Positions 1-12,286 of a DNA stretch of 64,000 nt are shown here, in pieces; positions within the stretch are counted from its first letter, which is position 1; the number at the start of each line of letters is the position of its first letter. Source of the DNA: Siphonodentalium dalli (Eukaryota > Mollusca > Scaphopoda > Gadilida > Siphonodentaliidae); the NCBI GenBank assembly GCA_032622095.1, contig CP136066.1, forward strand, positions 202,080,978 to 202,144,977, in the 5' to 3' direction. Position numbers and translations under genes: made by a program. The notes beneath the pieces are model-generated. The model ran no database searches, was not told the DNA's origin, and saw nothing but the letters and a program-made list of their open reading frames with translations.

Positions 1-20
1 CTTGTTAAATTGATAATAAA

Positions 21-131
21 GATACTTTCCAGAGAAGATGAGGCCTAAGCAGAATGAGGTCCCCAAAAGGTGAATTTAGTGATGCTAACCCATTGTGCAG
101 GATAGCCCTCTGGGGACCTCATTCTGCACAT
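21..131. repeat. Family E hairpin MITE, partial
   Basis: Contains the E hallmark gcagaatgaggtcccc and its inverted copy ggggacctcattctgca around a short loop. The outer ends and the partner hairpin are missing. Confidence 0.75.
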
Positions 132-181
132 GTCTGGCACCATATTTTCTGGCCTGATACAGTTATTGTATTTCACATATA

Positions 182-384
182 CAGTAATGCTCTAATTAAT
201 CAACTCCTTAAACACATCAGAATTATGGGTAACTTTTCAGGATTTAGTCGGAAATATGGCTTGTTGCCATTCATCGGAAAGCTCTCTTTCCGATGAATGG
301 CAACAAGCCATATTTCCGACTAAATCCTGAAAAGTTACCCATAATTCTGATGTGTTTAAGGAGTCGATTAATTTGAGCATTACT
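182..384. mobile_element. Family A palindromic MITE, complete
   Basis: Termini cagtaatgctctaatt and the inverse, flanked by TA on both sides as in Tc1/mariner-type insertions. The arms (about 95 bp) are almost perfect complements around cggaaagctctctttccg, so a single strand folds into one long hairpin. No coding capacity. Confidence 0.9.
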
Positions 385-489
385 GTACTTATAATGGATC
401 TCCTCCTACAATATTTTGGTCGTCATTCTATGATTATACCCTCGTCTCCTTCACCAAGTGACGTCTGCCATAAAACATACAAAGTGTCT

Positions 490-626
490 CTAAATAATTG
501 ACTCCTTAACCACAGCAGAGCTTTCTGATGAATGGCAACAAGCCATATTTCCGACTAAATCCTGAAAAATTACTCATAATTCTGCTGTGGTTAAGGAGTC
601 GATTATTTAGGGCATTACTAGCCATG
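490..626. mobile_element. Family A MITE, internally deleted
   Basis: The right arm is intact to ttagggcattact. The left arm is cut after accacagcag, which joins directly to agctttctgatgaatgg. The deletion removed the palindrome centre. Confidence 0.75.
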
Positions 627-1622
627 GATATTTAATTTACGCTGTGACGTCACCATACTCATACTCATGATGTAACATGTATGCCATTTTGATTCTTCCA
701 CAATGGCAACAGCGCTAATTTTTTATGACGGGGACTTACTATTGCCTAAAAATGAATACTCGACAGATGTGGGTTACTTTTTCACTATGTTATAATTCAT
801 GTTTCCCCTAATGTTATAAGTAGGCTAAACGACACAAGACATACAAACAGCCAAGAATATCAAATCTAGTAAACAGTTCAGCTGAAATTCAGAGAATAGC
901 ATGCACGAGAAATGTCCGGTATGCCTATAGATGCTGTGAACAAGTTTCTAATCTGCTTTTGTGATGCATATATATACTATGTAGGCTACCAAATGCGTGC
1001 ACACACTGTTTAAAATCCAAATTATATAGACACATAGAAAACTGTGTAGGCCTACATGTATATGACTTGAAGGTTGTGTATAGCATCATAAAATAAATTT
1101 GAAATAACCAGAATGACGTCACAGTGTAAATTTAAGCTCCCATCATGAAAGGGTTAAAATAATTAATGAATATACCTGTTATTGCTGATATATTAATTGG
1201 CAGCTTACTAGAACATAATGGTATAAAATGTGTTACGTCGATGTACATGTTGGGTGCTAATGTCAATGTCTAAGATGGAAACAAGATTTGTTTTCTTTCA
1301 TATTTTGAGCTCTCTCGTTATCAATATACATGTATTGTGTGTAAATAATAGGTTACTTCAGTTGTTTCTACGTCCAGTAAAATGCTTTCCCAATGAAATT
1401 GACACTTTGTGCAGTCTTTCTGAGTGAACTGCTGATCAAACTGACAACGTGGTAAATATGCCTGAAACAACAATATATATCCCAATAATCAAACTTTGTA
1501 TTTAAAAATTAAAAAAAAAATATACAAATATATGTTATTTTGAAGGCAGACTGTTTAGGGCATATCTTTATGAGACTAATCATATACAATGATCCATGTA
1601 AACACACAGGCTACATTTGGAG
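627..1622. other. Intergenic, no gene seen
   Basis: AT-rich unique sequence. The short open frames here have no recognisable product and no repeat family was identified. Confidence 0.5.
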
Positions 1623-2075
1623 CAAGCCTGAATTTAGTGTGCCTGTCATTTGCAGAATGAGGTCCCCAGAGGGTGAATTTAGTGACGCTATCCCACATAG
1701 CAGGCTAACATCACCAAATTCACCCTCTGGGGACCTCATTCTGCTCTGGAAAGTTTCTTTATTATAAAATTTCTATAGAATTTCTTCACAAAGATTCTAG
1801 TTCTTTTTTAGTTTAGTTTCTCTTTATCCCCAAATTGGCAGACGACATATTGCACAATCGAGGTTCCTAATGGGTTTACATCACAATATTCACCATTTGG
1901 GAACTTCAATCTGAGTCTATGTCTCCCATAACAGATGAGGTCATGCAGAATGAGGTCCCCAGAGGGTGAATTTAGTGATGCTAGTCCAGTATGTGGGATA
2001 GCGTCACTAAATTCACCCTCTGGGGACCTCATTCTGCAAATGACAGGCACACTAAACTCAGACTTGTGTATGATA
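1623..2075. mobile_element. Family E MITE, composite two-hairpin form
   Basis: Two hairpins (about 1650-1745 and 1945-2045), each built on gaggtccccagagggtgaat, flank a middle section. Outer ends are aagcctgaatttagtgtgcc and its inverse. The same layout recurs at 35969, 43456, 58249 and 59405. Confidence 0.82.
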
Positions 2076-2162
2076 ATAAATGTGTGCTATTGGAGCTATT
2101 GTAATTTATTTTTTTGGCACTTCCTTGTCAGGATCAATTACTAGCTGCATTGACGAAGGAAA

Positions 2163-2807
2163 TAGGGCTCTGCGAATCGGGCATTTTCATTTCGAATCAA
2201 ATCTTGAATCGAATCTGCCAAATGATTCCGAATCGCATCGAATCTCGAATCGAATCATTGTATAAATAGTGAAGATGTAGATGTCACTGACTGAGTGGCC
2301 ATAACGGTATTAATTTGCTCACTTCTTAACAATGATAAGTGATGCCATTTGACTTAATGGCCTTTTAATGGTATAAATTTGCTCAATTCATAACAACGAT
2401 AAGTGATTGTCGGTATACATGTAAATATTATCAATAAATGGATCAAATGCTCATCTAATATAACCTATTAAGTGAGTATTCTTTGCTATACAATAATGAA
2501 ACATTATCAGAAGCAATAATGAAGCCAGATTTATAGCCAGTAAGCAATCACATTCATGCATCTCAAGTTTGACATATATATGAAAATTTTCTAGATCAGT
2601 TATATATCAGTCTTACAATGCTTCGGTGGTCTATAGTATAGTTCAATCAGTGATAATGTAATCTGTTTTTCGTTGGTATCATAATATATCTTCATCAAAA
2701 AAGCAATATGGTCAGTTGAATTAATGAGAATGCAACTGGTGCCAATGATTCGATACAATTTGAATCAGGTCAGCAGATTTTGAATCGAATCGATTCGCAG
2801 GACCCTA
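2163..2807. mobile_element. hAT-like non-autonomous element, perfect 8-bp TSD
   Basis: Starts tagggctctgcgaatcg and ends cgattcgcaggacccta, flanked on both sides by gaaggaaa (2155-2162 and 2808-2815). The 8-bp duplication and TAGGG end fit hAT elements. The interior is AT-rich and non-coding. It shares ends with the element at 45701. Confidence 0.88.
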
Positions 2808-2967
2808 GAAGGAAACTTTGTATACATTTTGAGTGAAAGGTAAATGTTTAACGTGAGAGTGATATACATGTGTTATTTTTTCCGCTGACATCCATTTCAA
2901 GAGCAATGCAATCAATGGCAATCATAAAACATTATTTCTATGCTTTTAGTTAACTTGTATTTTACAG

Positions 2968-3143
2968 CTAAGCCTTACATGCGTATCAGCTTCTTCATAA
3001 GTCTTACGTGCGTATCAGCTTCTTCATAAGTCTTACGTGCGTATCTGCTTCTTCATAAGTACTGAATAATGTCCATCTTTGGTATCTTACGTGCATATCA
3101 GCTTCTTTGTAAGTACTGAATAATGTCCATCTTTAGTATCTTT
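2968..3143. repeat. Short tandem repeat, ~29-bp unit
   Basis: The unit cttacgtgcgtatcagcttc occurs four times. The last two copies are spaced by an added gtactgaataatgtccatc segment. Confidence 0.8.
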
Positions 3144-3157
3144 ACCACACGGGGTGA

Positions 3158-3352
3158 ACAAGTCTGGATATAGTGTGTCTGTCATTTGCAGAATGAGGTC
3201 CCCCAGAGGGTAATTTAGTGGGCTAGCGTCACCAAATTCAATCTCTGGGAACCTCATTCTGCCTATGTTTCAACTGTGTGGGATAACATCAATAAATTCA
3301 CCCTCTGGGGACCTCATTCTGCAAATGACAGACACACTATTTGCAGGCTTGG
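3158..3352. mobile_element. Family E hairpin MITE
   Basis: Ends aagtctggatatagtgtgtc and gacacactatttgcaggctt enclose three diverged copies of the gaggtcccc/ggggacctc core. Confidence 0.75.
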
Positions 3353-3867
3353 TCAGTAATGTATAAGACATCCATTTAAAACCTCACTTATAAACTTAAT
3401 GTTTAACCCACAGGGAGCCTCACACAGATGGAAGCATGCACTACAGAGTGTTGTCTGCTCCAGTCTATATGGGGCTCTCTATGGGTCAGACACTATTTGC
3501 AGGCTTGTAAAACATTATAAAAAAAAATCACCCAATTTGCTAGGTCTGTCTGCCCATCATATTTGTGCACTGCAGTTGTAGTTTATCATCCGTAGTATAG
3601 TAGAACTGCTGGCTTCCATTGCATTGTGCGTTCATATGTTTGAGTTGTATCATAATTGTTTGCATGAATGTACATGGACACATGTACGGAATAAAATTAT
3701 GTAATATTAAAACTGTTGATAATTCTCTTTTCCCAAAGATACTAGTAGTTGTGAGTTGCATCAAGTTATTTCTCGATGAATTGAAAGACACAGGTGGCCT
3801 TGGTTGTAGGTTATAATTTAGAAATAAAAGTTTACAAATTATGAATTTCCTCAAGAACATACTAATA

Positions 3868-4452
3868 CAGTAATGCCCTAAGTAATCGACTCTTTAACTA
3901 CAGCAGAATTATGGGTAACTTTTCAGGATTTAGTCGGAAATAAGGCTTGTTGCCATTCATCGGAAAGCTCTCCCCGAGAGCTTTCCGATGAATGGCAACA
4001 AGCCATATTTCCGACTAAATCCTGAAAAGTTACCCATAATTCTGCTGTAGTTAACCCTTTACCCAACAAAACGGCCAAAACCGGCCAAATAAAGCTTCAA
4101 CAGCCTAAAATATCTTCGGTCTGTCTCAATAGAACCATACAAATATGGATATCATTGGAACCGGCTCCTTGACCACATTGTGATAGTTACAGTTATGCCC
4201 TGTGCCAATGCATAGGTCGCCTCGCATATATAAGAGAATGCATTGGCCTAAAAAAAATTCTTTTTTTAACACTTTTTACCATTTTTTCTTACATTCTTTA
4301 ACAATTTTATAATTTTTAATGTGTTAAGCCAATGCATTCTCTTATATATGCGAGGCGACCTATGGTCGACTCGCATATATAAGAGAATGCATTGGCACAG
4401 GGCCCTTCTGTTGGGTAAAGGGTTAAAGAGTCGATTAATTAGGGCATTACTA
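3868..4452. mobile_element. Family A MITE split by a nested family B MITE
   Basis: Left part 3868-4050 and right part 4427-4452 join to a normal ~210-bp family A copy once 4051-4426 (insert plus one TTAA) is removed. The left TA flank is intact. Confidence 0.9.
4055..4422. mobile_element. Family B TTAA-flanked MITE, nested
   Basis: Bounded by TTAA on both sides (4051-4054, 4423-4426), as in piggyBac-type insertion. Terminal inverted repeat ccctttacccaac. Inside are two copies of the palindromic module ccaatgcattctcttatata, one truncated. Confidence 0.9.
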
Positions 4453-4648
4453 TGTATGTTATATTACCCACAAAACAAACTTTGTGTGAACCGAGTATTT
4501 CTTTATATACAGCAAGTTTTTAGGAGAGTGATTTACGATGAAATCTTGAGTGGCTAAGATTAGCCAGCGCTATATCGGTATGTCTCCCCAGTGTTGAGTG
4601 TTTTGCGCGTTGCACACTCTTTACTCTCTGTTCTGTACAATCCTTTTC

Positions 4649-4760
4649 TGTCATTTGCAGAATGAGGTCCCCAGAGGGTGAATTTAGTGATGCTATCCCG
4701 CATAGTGGGCTAGCATCACCAAATTCACCCTCTGGGGACCTCATTCTGCTTACACCTCAG
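4649..4760. mobile_element. Family E single-hairpin MITE
   Basis: Arms gcagaatgaggtccccagag and the inverse around cccgcatagtgggctag. The outer aagcc ends are missing. Confidence 0.75.
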
Positions 4761-5335
4761 TGATTCCAGTGAAATTTGTATTAATTACAACAGACCTACA
4801 CTATTACTTACTTACTTACTCTAAATTTCAAAGTTAACCCTTTCGATACCTTGCAGCATACGCATACGTTCTGAATTTCAAAATTGGTAAAACACAACTA
4901 TGTAACACGGTCCCATCTTTATCTTAAACTTCCGGTGTAGGAAAATCATGTTCCTGAAGCTTTTTAAACTTTTATGACTTACATGCATTTTAATTATGAT
5001 GGTGCATGATTCTACGATACTGGTACGCATACGCTTGTCATATAGTATGCACTTATTCCCTAAATTTCAGAACACCAAGCATACTTCTGTTATGCTCCTG
5101 TTATTTATTTGGCTTCTAAATTGTCCATGTGGCGCTTCAGAATGCGTACATAGTTTTAGTATACACCTTTGTCCATGTTACCGAAGACAGACCGGTTGAC
5201 TCCTGTATTGTGCGGTGTTCCCAGCCCACCTGGATCTCTATATCTACAACAAATATATTGATGCAATCTATACGTTTTTGTACTTGGATTTAATTATCAG
5301 GAATAACTCTCTTGTTTAGATTAAGGCTATGAGCT
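4761..5335. other. Intergenic, no gene seen
   Basis: AT-rich sequence with a (ttac)n stretch near 4805. Nothing else recognised. Confidence 0.45.
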
Positions 5336-5337
5336 AT

Positions 5338-5806
5338 AATATATGTGACCCGCCATATAAAATCCAGTCAGAAGTCGGAATTTTTTTACCCTGTGCCAAT
5401 GCATTCTCTTATATATGCGAGTCGACCATAGGTGGCCTCGAATATATAAGAGAATGCATTGGCCTAACAATTTTTTACAATTTTAATAATTTGTTCTTGT
5501 ATTCTTTAACAATTTTATAATTTCACCCATACAGAGCCCCAGACAAACATGAGCAGACGACACTCTTCTAGGTGCTTCTATATATGTGTGGGGCTCCCTG
5601 CAGGGTAATGGATGTTTTTTTATTTTATGTCCTAAAAATTGTAAGAAACATTTATTTAAAAAACATGATAAAAAATTGTTAGGCCAATGCATTCTCTTAT
5701 ATATGCGAGGCGACCTATGGTCGACTCGCATATATAAGAGAATGCATTGGCACAGGGTAAAAAAATCCCGACTTCCGACTGGATTTGATATGGCGGGTCA
5801 CATATA
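5338..5806. mobile_element. Family D long-TIR MITE
   Basis: Ends tatatgtgacccgccatat and atatggcgggtcacatata. Arms of more than 100 bp include the shared module ccaatgcattctcttatata. A near copy lies at 7331-7790. Confidence 0.82.
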
Positions 5807-5844
5807 ACTTCATAACCTTAATCAAAACAAAAGTTATTTCTTAA

Positions 5845-6324
5845 AGGTACTCAATCCGAACAGAGGGTCCTCATCTCAACAGATTCCAACAACAACAATT
5901 CGATCAGAGGGTCCTATATTACTATTTCTTTGGCTTTGGGGGTAAAAAATAGTTGATTCGAGTAGAGGAACCCATCAAACAAAGCTCAGAGTTATTAGAT
6001 ATTGATTTTTGAAAATTGTTATTTACTCGAGATGAGTACTAATAATTGCCTTCAACTGCCGTAATCTGCTCGGGATGTGTACACCAAAATCTATTCAAAC
6101 ATACAAGGATGGATAACTCTAAAATCAAGTGGTAATAATAACGCAATTTTGACTGAGTTCTGGGCCAGAAAGTATTCCCGATAATGAAAAATAATAGATT
6201 TCTAAAATCGATATCTAACAAATCTGAGCTTTGATGGGTGACTTTCTCGACTCGAATCAAATATTTTTGACCCCCGAAGCCATTGAAATAGTAATTGAGA
6301 GGAGTTTTATCGGATTGAGTACCT
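5845..6324. mobile_element. Family F TTAA-flanked MITE
   Basis: Ends aggtactcaatccga and tcggattgagtacct with TTAA at 5841-5844 and 6325-6328. The interior carries inverted gattcgagt/actcgaatc segments. The right TTAA is shared with the next element. Confidence 0.8.
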
Positions 6325-6328
6325 TTAA

Positions 6329-6724
6329 AGTGATGTAAAATACTCAGGCTGATCAAATATACATAGAGAATAATTTTGCTCAAAGTAGTTATTTTTTACA
6401 AATATTAATCCAAACTGACAACAAACACCGTCATTTTTAAATATTAATTTAATTTGCAATCACTCTCGATGGCGAATTATTTGTGTATACACTATACACT
6501 ATTTGTGTATAGTTTACTGTCAATAATTGTGTCCCGATTTGAGATGTAAATATTTACAACTGAGCATAGTTCAGACGGTGTTTTCTATGGATGGGTGGGT
6601 ATACGGTCAATTTCTTTGAAATATGTTTGGTGATGTTAGTAGAATGTTACATTCCCCAGCTTGGCATAGCGCCTGCGTGTTAACTTATCAACTTCAGGCA
6701 CCCGAACAAGTCCATAATATGTCA
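6329..6724. mobile_element. Family G TTAA-flanked element
   Basis: Starts agtgatgtaaaatactcagg and ends acaagtccataatatgtca between TTAA at 6325 and 6725. It is the same family as 29889-30256. Its left end is the ancestor-type sequence of the 55-bp satellite at 49752. Confidence 0.8.
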
Positions 6725-6728
6725 TTAA

Positions 6729-7152
6729 AGGTACTCAATCCGATTCGATGGTCCCTGTATCATCAGATTCCAACAACAACAATTTTTTGGAAATGCCGCT
6801 TCAGTCATCAGAATCGATTAATTGCCCAAAAATAATGCTAACCACAGTCAACTATAGTATAAAATTGCCCAAAACCTGTTATTTATCAACATTTTGTTCA
6901 GCGAAATTTTGCCGGTTTATCTGACACAAAATAGCCACTTGATTTCAGAGTTTAATCCATCTTCATCCGCAATTTAGTCCGAGAAGTCTTCTTGTCGACT
7001 TTTACTGGGCCACTAAATATTCCAGGTGGTGAAAAAAATAGATTTTAAAAATCGATATATCATCACTCTGAGGTTTGATGGGTGGTTCCTCAACTCGAAT
7101 CAAATATTTTTTACCTCGAAGCCAAAATAAATATTATTTGAGGGGCGCTTAA
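6729..7152. mobile_element. Family F MITE, right end lost
   Basis: Starts aggtactcaatccgattcg directly after the TTAA shared with family G. It contains cctcaactcgaatcaaatat near its right side but lacks the terminal gattgagtacct. Confidence 0.7.
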
Positions 7153-7330
7153 TGGTTATTATGCTATTACTTGTTCACTATCTATGATAAGGGCCATGTG
7201 AATCGATTTGATGCGATTTGGAATTGTTTGTCTGTTTCTATTCGATTCGAAATTGGCTGCCTTTATTCGAATTTGATCGAATCTGTTCTCTCAGGTGCAT
7301 TGACCGCAGCAGTCACATGGCTTATATGTG

Positions 7331-7790
7331 ACCCCGCCATATCAAATCCAGTCGTAAGTCGGGATGTTTTTACCCTGTGCCAATGCATTCTCTTATATAT
7401 GCGAGTCGACCATAGGTCGCCTCGCATATATAAGAGAATGCATTGGCCTAACAATTTTTTTTCATTTTTTTAAAATAAATGTTTCTTACATTTTTTAGGA
7501 CATAAAATAAAAAACATCCCTTACCCTGCAGGGAGCTCCACACATATATAGAAGCATATAGAAGAGTGTCGTCTGCTCATGTTTGTCTGGGGCTCTGTAT
7601 GGGTAAAAAAAAAAAATTTTAAAGAATACAAGAACAAATTATTAAAATTGTAAAAAATTGTTAGGCCAATGCATTCTCTTATATATGCGAGGCGACCTAT
7701 GGTCGACTCGCATATATAAGAGAAGGCATTGGCACAGGGTAAAAAAAATCCCGACTTGCGACTGGATTTGATATGGCGGGTCATATATAG
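7331..7790. mobile_element. Family D long-TIR MITE
   Basis: Second copy with ends tatatgtgaccccgccatat and atatggcgggtcatatata. It lies just inside a degraded sequence rich in gattcg (7190-7300) that resembles hAT-element interior. Confidence 0.8.
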
Positions 7791-8124
7791 ACTACAAGGT
7801 ACTTAGACCATTACTCCTAAGAAACTTTGCGATGCTAGCGAATGCATCACATACAGACAACACTGTTGCAAATGATCCAGGAGTTGAATGTCAGAATGAA
7901 ATTACAGCCAAACTCATTCGGCAAACCTCACATGTCTCCATTTCATATACTGCCATATATAGGTCAAGGAGTTCAGAATGATACAAATTAAATGGCGGAG
8001 TTCAGTAAAACATGGAGAGCTTCGAAGGTTGCCGCTACGAACGGTCGAAAGCACATTATAAAGAGTTACTCCCCATCCACTACTCAACGATTCGCACCCA
8101 TCAGTAACTATGAGGATAATTAGA
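7791..8124. other. Intergenic, no gene seen
   Basis: No repeat family or coding exon recognised. Confidence 0.4.
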
Positions 8125-8708
8125 TTACTTTTGCCAAATAATTTGCCAAATGAAAATATTTTTTGCCAAATTCTTTTAGAATTTGGCAAATATTATTCCT
8201 GATAGTATCATTTTCAGCAACCTGGATTGAGTCTTATGTTTCGACACTCGTGGATTGATATCGATAAAAAAGCAGTTAGTTAATAATTATACTCGCATCT
8301 CTATATATATATATTGTGGTTATCATACAACAATAAACCAATCAACGAACAATACAATGGTAGAAGCGTTGCTTCATCCGAAGGGATCACAAGAGGATTA
8401 GCCATGTAAACACCACCATCACACTAAATACGGGTAATCCCTCCAGCCATCGATATTAATGATATCAGCACAACTGCATCTTAATGGAGGTGTTAACTTT
8501 TGCGAAACTAAATAAAATGCAAAAAATATAATTCCATTGTAATGTTTTTCTGTGTAAAATGAATGGTATTAATTGACCGATACTTTTCAACTTTATTGAG
8601 GAATTAAAAAGTGACTTGCCAAAACTTTTGCCAAATGAAAATATTTTTGTCCAAATGTGAATTATTTTTGCCATTGGCAAATTTGGCAAGTGGCAGCGCG
8701 AACCCTGA
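8125..8708. mobile_element. Fragments of hAT-like family H (ttgccaaat-rich)
   Basis: Two blocks rich in ttgccaaatgaaaatattt (8125-8200 and 8610-8708). The second ends gcagcgcgaaccctg, the same terminus as the element at 40793-41579. The 54-bp array begins immediately after. Confidence 0.6.
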
Positions 8709-11700
8709 TTATAGGTAATATAAAATCCAATGGTGATCAGTTATTAAGACGCATTAATATCATTGTAGGTAATATAAAATCCATTGATCAGTTATTAAGA
8801 CGTATTAATATCATTATAGGTAATATAAAATCCATTTGTGATCAGTTATTAAGATGCATTAATATCATTATAGGTAATATAAAATCCATTGGTGATCAGT
8901 TATTAAGACGCATTAATATCATTATAGGTAATATAAAATCCATAGTTGCTCAGTTATTAAGATGCATTAATATCATGATAGGTGATATGAAAGCCAATGG
9001 TGATCAGTTATTAAGACGCATTAATATCGTTATAGGTAATATAAAATCCATTGGTGATCAGTTATTAAGACGTATTAATATCATTATAGGTAATATAAAA
9101 TCCATTGGTGATCAGTTATTAAGATGCATTAATATCATGATAGGTAATATGAAATCCAATGGTGATCAGTTATTAAGACGCATTAATATCGTTATAGGTA
9201 ATATAAAATCCATTGGTGATCAGTTATTAAGACGTATTATTATCATTATAGGTAATATAAAATCCATTGGTGATCCGTTATTAAGATGCATTAATATCGT
9301 TATAGGTAATATAAAATCCATTGGTGATCAGTTATTAAGACGTATTTATATCATTATAGGTAATATAAAATCCATTGGTGATCAGTTATTAAGACGCATT
9401 AATATCATTGTAGGTAATATACAATCGATTGGTGATCAGTTATTAAGACGTATTAATATCATTATAGGTAATATAAAATCCATTGGTGATCAGTTATTAA
9501 GACGTATTAATATCATTATAGGTAATATAAAATCCATTGGTGATCAGTTATTAAGACGCATTAATATCGTTATAGGTAATATAAAATCCATTGGTGATCA
9601 GTTATTAAGACGTATTAATATCATTATAGGTAATATAAAATCCATTGGTGATCAGTTATTAAGACGTATTAACATCGTTATAGGTAATATGAAATCCAAT
9701 GGTGATCAGTTATTAAGACGCATTAATATCGTTATAGGTAATATAAAATCCATGGGTGATCAGTTATTAAGACGTATTAATATCATTATAGGTAATATAA
9801 AATACATTGGTGATCAGTTATTAAGATGCATTAATATCGTTATAGGTAATATAACATCCATTGCTGATCAGTTATTAAGACGTATTAATATCATTATAGG
9901 TAATATAAAATCCATTGGTGATCAGTTATTAAGAAGCATTAATATCGTTATAGGTAATATAAAATCCATTGGTGATCAGTTATTAAGACGTATTAATATC
10001 GTTATATGTAATATAAAATCCATTGGTGATCAGTTCTTAAGACGTATTAATATCATTATAGGTAATATAAAATCCATTGGTGATCAGTTATTAAGACGTA
10101 TTATTATCATTATAGGTAATATAAAATCCATTGGTGATCCGTTATTAAGATGCATTAATATCGTTATAGGTAATATAAAATCCATTGGTGATCAGTTATT
10201 AAGACGCATTAATATCATTGTAGGTAATATAAAATCCATTGGTGATCAGTTATTAAGACGTATTAATATCATTATAGGTAATATAAAATCCATTTGTGAT
10301 CAGTTATTAAGATGCATTAATATCATTATAGGTAATATAAAATCCACTGGTGATCAGTTATTAAGACGCATTAATATCATTATAGGTAATATAAAATCCA
10401 TTGGTGATCAGTTATTAAGATGCAATATCATGATAGGTGATATGAAAGCCAATGGTGATCAGTTATTAAGACGCATTAATATCGTTATAGGTAATATAAA
10501 ATCCATTGGTGATCAGTTATTAAGACGTATTAATATCATTATAGGTAATATAAAATCCATTGGTGATCAGTTATTAAGATGCATTAATATCATGATAGGT
10601 AATATGAAATCCAATGGTGATCAGTTATTAAGACGCATTAATATCGTTATAGGTAATATAAAATCCATTGGTGATCAGTTATTAAGACGTATTATTATCA
10701 TTATAGGTAATATAAAATCCATTGGTGATCCGTTATTAAGATGCATTAATATCGTTATAGGTAATATAAAATCCATTGGTGATCAGTTATTAAGACGTAT
10801 TTATATCATTATAGGTAATATAAAATCCATTGGTGATCAGTTATTAAGACGCATTAATATCATTGTAGGTAATATACAATCGATTGGTGATCAGTTATTA
10901 AGACGTATTAATATAATTATAGGTAATATAAAATCCATTGGTGATCAGTTATTAAGACGTACTAATATCATTATAGGTAATATAAAATCCATTGGTGATC
11001 AGTTATTAAGACGCATTAATATCGTTATAGGTAATATAAAATCCATTGGTGATCAGTTATTAAGACGTATTAATATCATTATAGGTAATATAAAATCCAT
11101 TGGTGATCAGTTATTAAGACGTATTAACATCGTTATAGGTAATATGAAATCCAATGGTGATCAGTTATTAAGACGCATTAATATCGTTATAGGTAATATA
11201 AAATCCATGGGTGATCAGTTATTAAGACGTATTAATATCATTATAGGTAATATAAAATACATTGGTGATCAGTTATTAAGATGCATTAATATCGTTATAG
11301 GTAATATAACATCCATTGCTGATCAGTTATTAAGACGTATTAATATCATTATAGGTAATATAAAATCCATTGGTGATCAGTTATTAAGATGCATTAATAT
11401 CGTTATAGGTAATATAAAATCCATTGGTGATCAGATATTAAGACGTATTAATATCGTTATATGTAATATAAAATCCATTGGTGATCAGTTCTTAAGACGT
11501 ATTAATATCATTATAGGTAATATAAAATCCATTGGTGATCAGTTATTAAGACGTATTAATATCTTTATAGGTAATATAAAATCCATTGGTGATCAGTTAT
11601 TAAGACGTATTAATATCATTATAGGTAATATAAAATCCATTGGTGATCAGTTATTAAGACGTATTAATATCATTATAGGTAATATAAAATCCATTGGTGA

Positions 11701-12286
11701 TCAGTTATTAAGACGTATTAATATCATTATAGGTAATATAAAATCCATTAGTGATCAGTTATTAAGACGTATTAGTATCATTATAGGTAATATAAAATCC
11801 ATTGGTGATCAGTTATTAAGACGTATTAGTATCATTATAGGTAATATAAAATCCATTGGTTATCAGTTATTAAGACGTATTAATATCATTATAGGTAATA
11901 TAAAATCCATTGGTGATCAGTTATTAAGACGTATTAATATCATTATAGGTAATATAAAATCCATTAGTGATCAGTTATTAAGACGTATTAGTATCATTAT
12001 AGGTAATATAAAATCCATTGGTGATCAGTTATTAAGACGTATTAATATCTTTATAGGTAATATAAAATCCATTGGTGATCAGTTATTAAGACGTATTAAT
12101 ATCATTATAGGTAATATAAAATCCATTGGTGATCAGTTATTAAGACGTATTAATATCATTATAGGTAATATAAAATCCATTGGTGATCAGTTGTTAAGAC
12201 GTATTAATATCATTATAGGTAATATAAAATCCATTAGTGATCAGTTATTAAGAGGTATTCGGTTCGTTATACAGCGACCAATTTAA
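8657..12286 (+). other. 1209-codon open frame across the 54-bp array, probably not a gene
   Basis: Because 54 is a multiple of three, one frame stays open and encodes about 66 copies of an 18-residue unit, INIIIGNIKSIGDQLLRR. The other plus frames stop in nearly every unit (for example taa in gtaatataa). The N-terminus falls in the family H repeat and no promoter or splice context is visible. Both indels seen are 3 bp. Coding status is unproven; I favour a by-product of the repeat length. Confidence 0.3.
8711..12256. repeat. 54-bp minisatellite, ~66 units, 27-unit higher-order period
   Basis: The unit runs from ggtaatataaaatccattgg through gatcagttattaagacg to attaatatcattata, 54 bp. Variant order recurs after 27 units: the block ggtgatatgaaagccaatgg is at 8981 and again at 10436, 1458 bp apart less a 3-bp deletion. 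A 9-unit (486-bp) period appears in the tail, with atctttata at 11561 and 12047. Units differ mostly by single substitutions. Confidence 0.97.
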
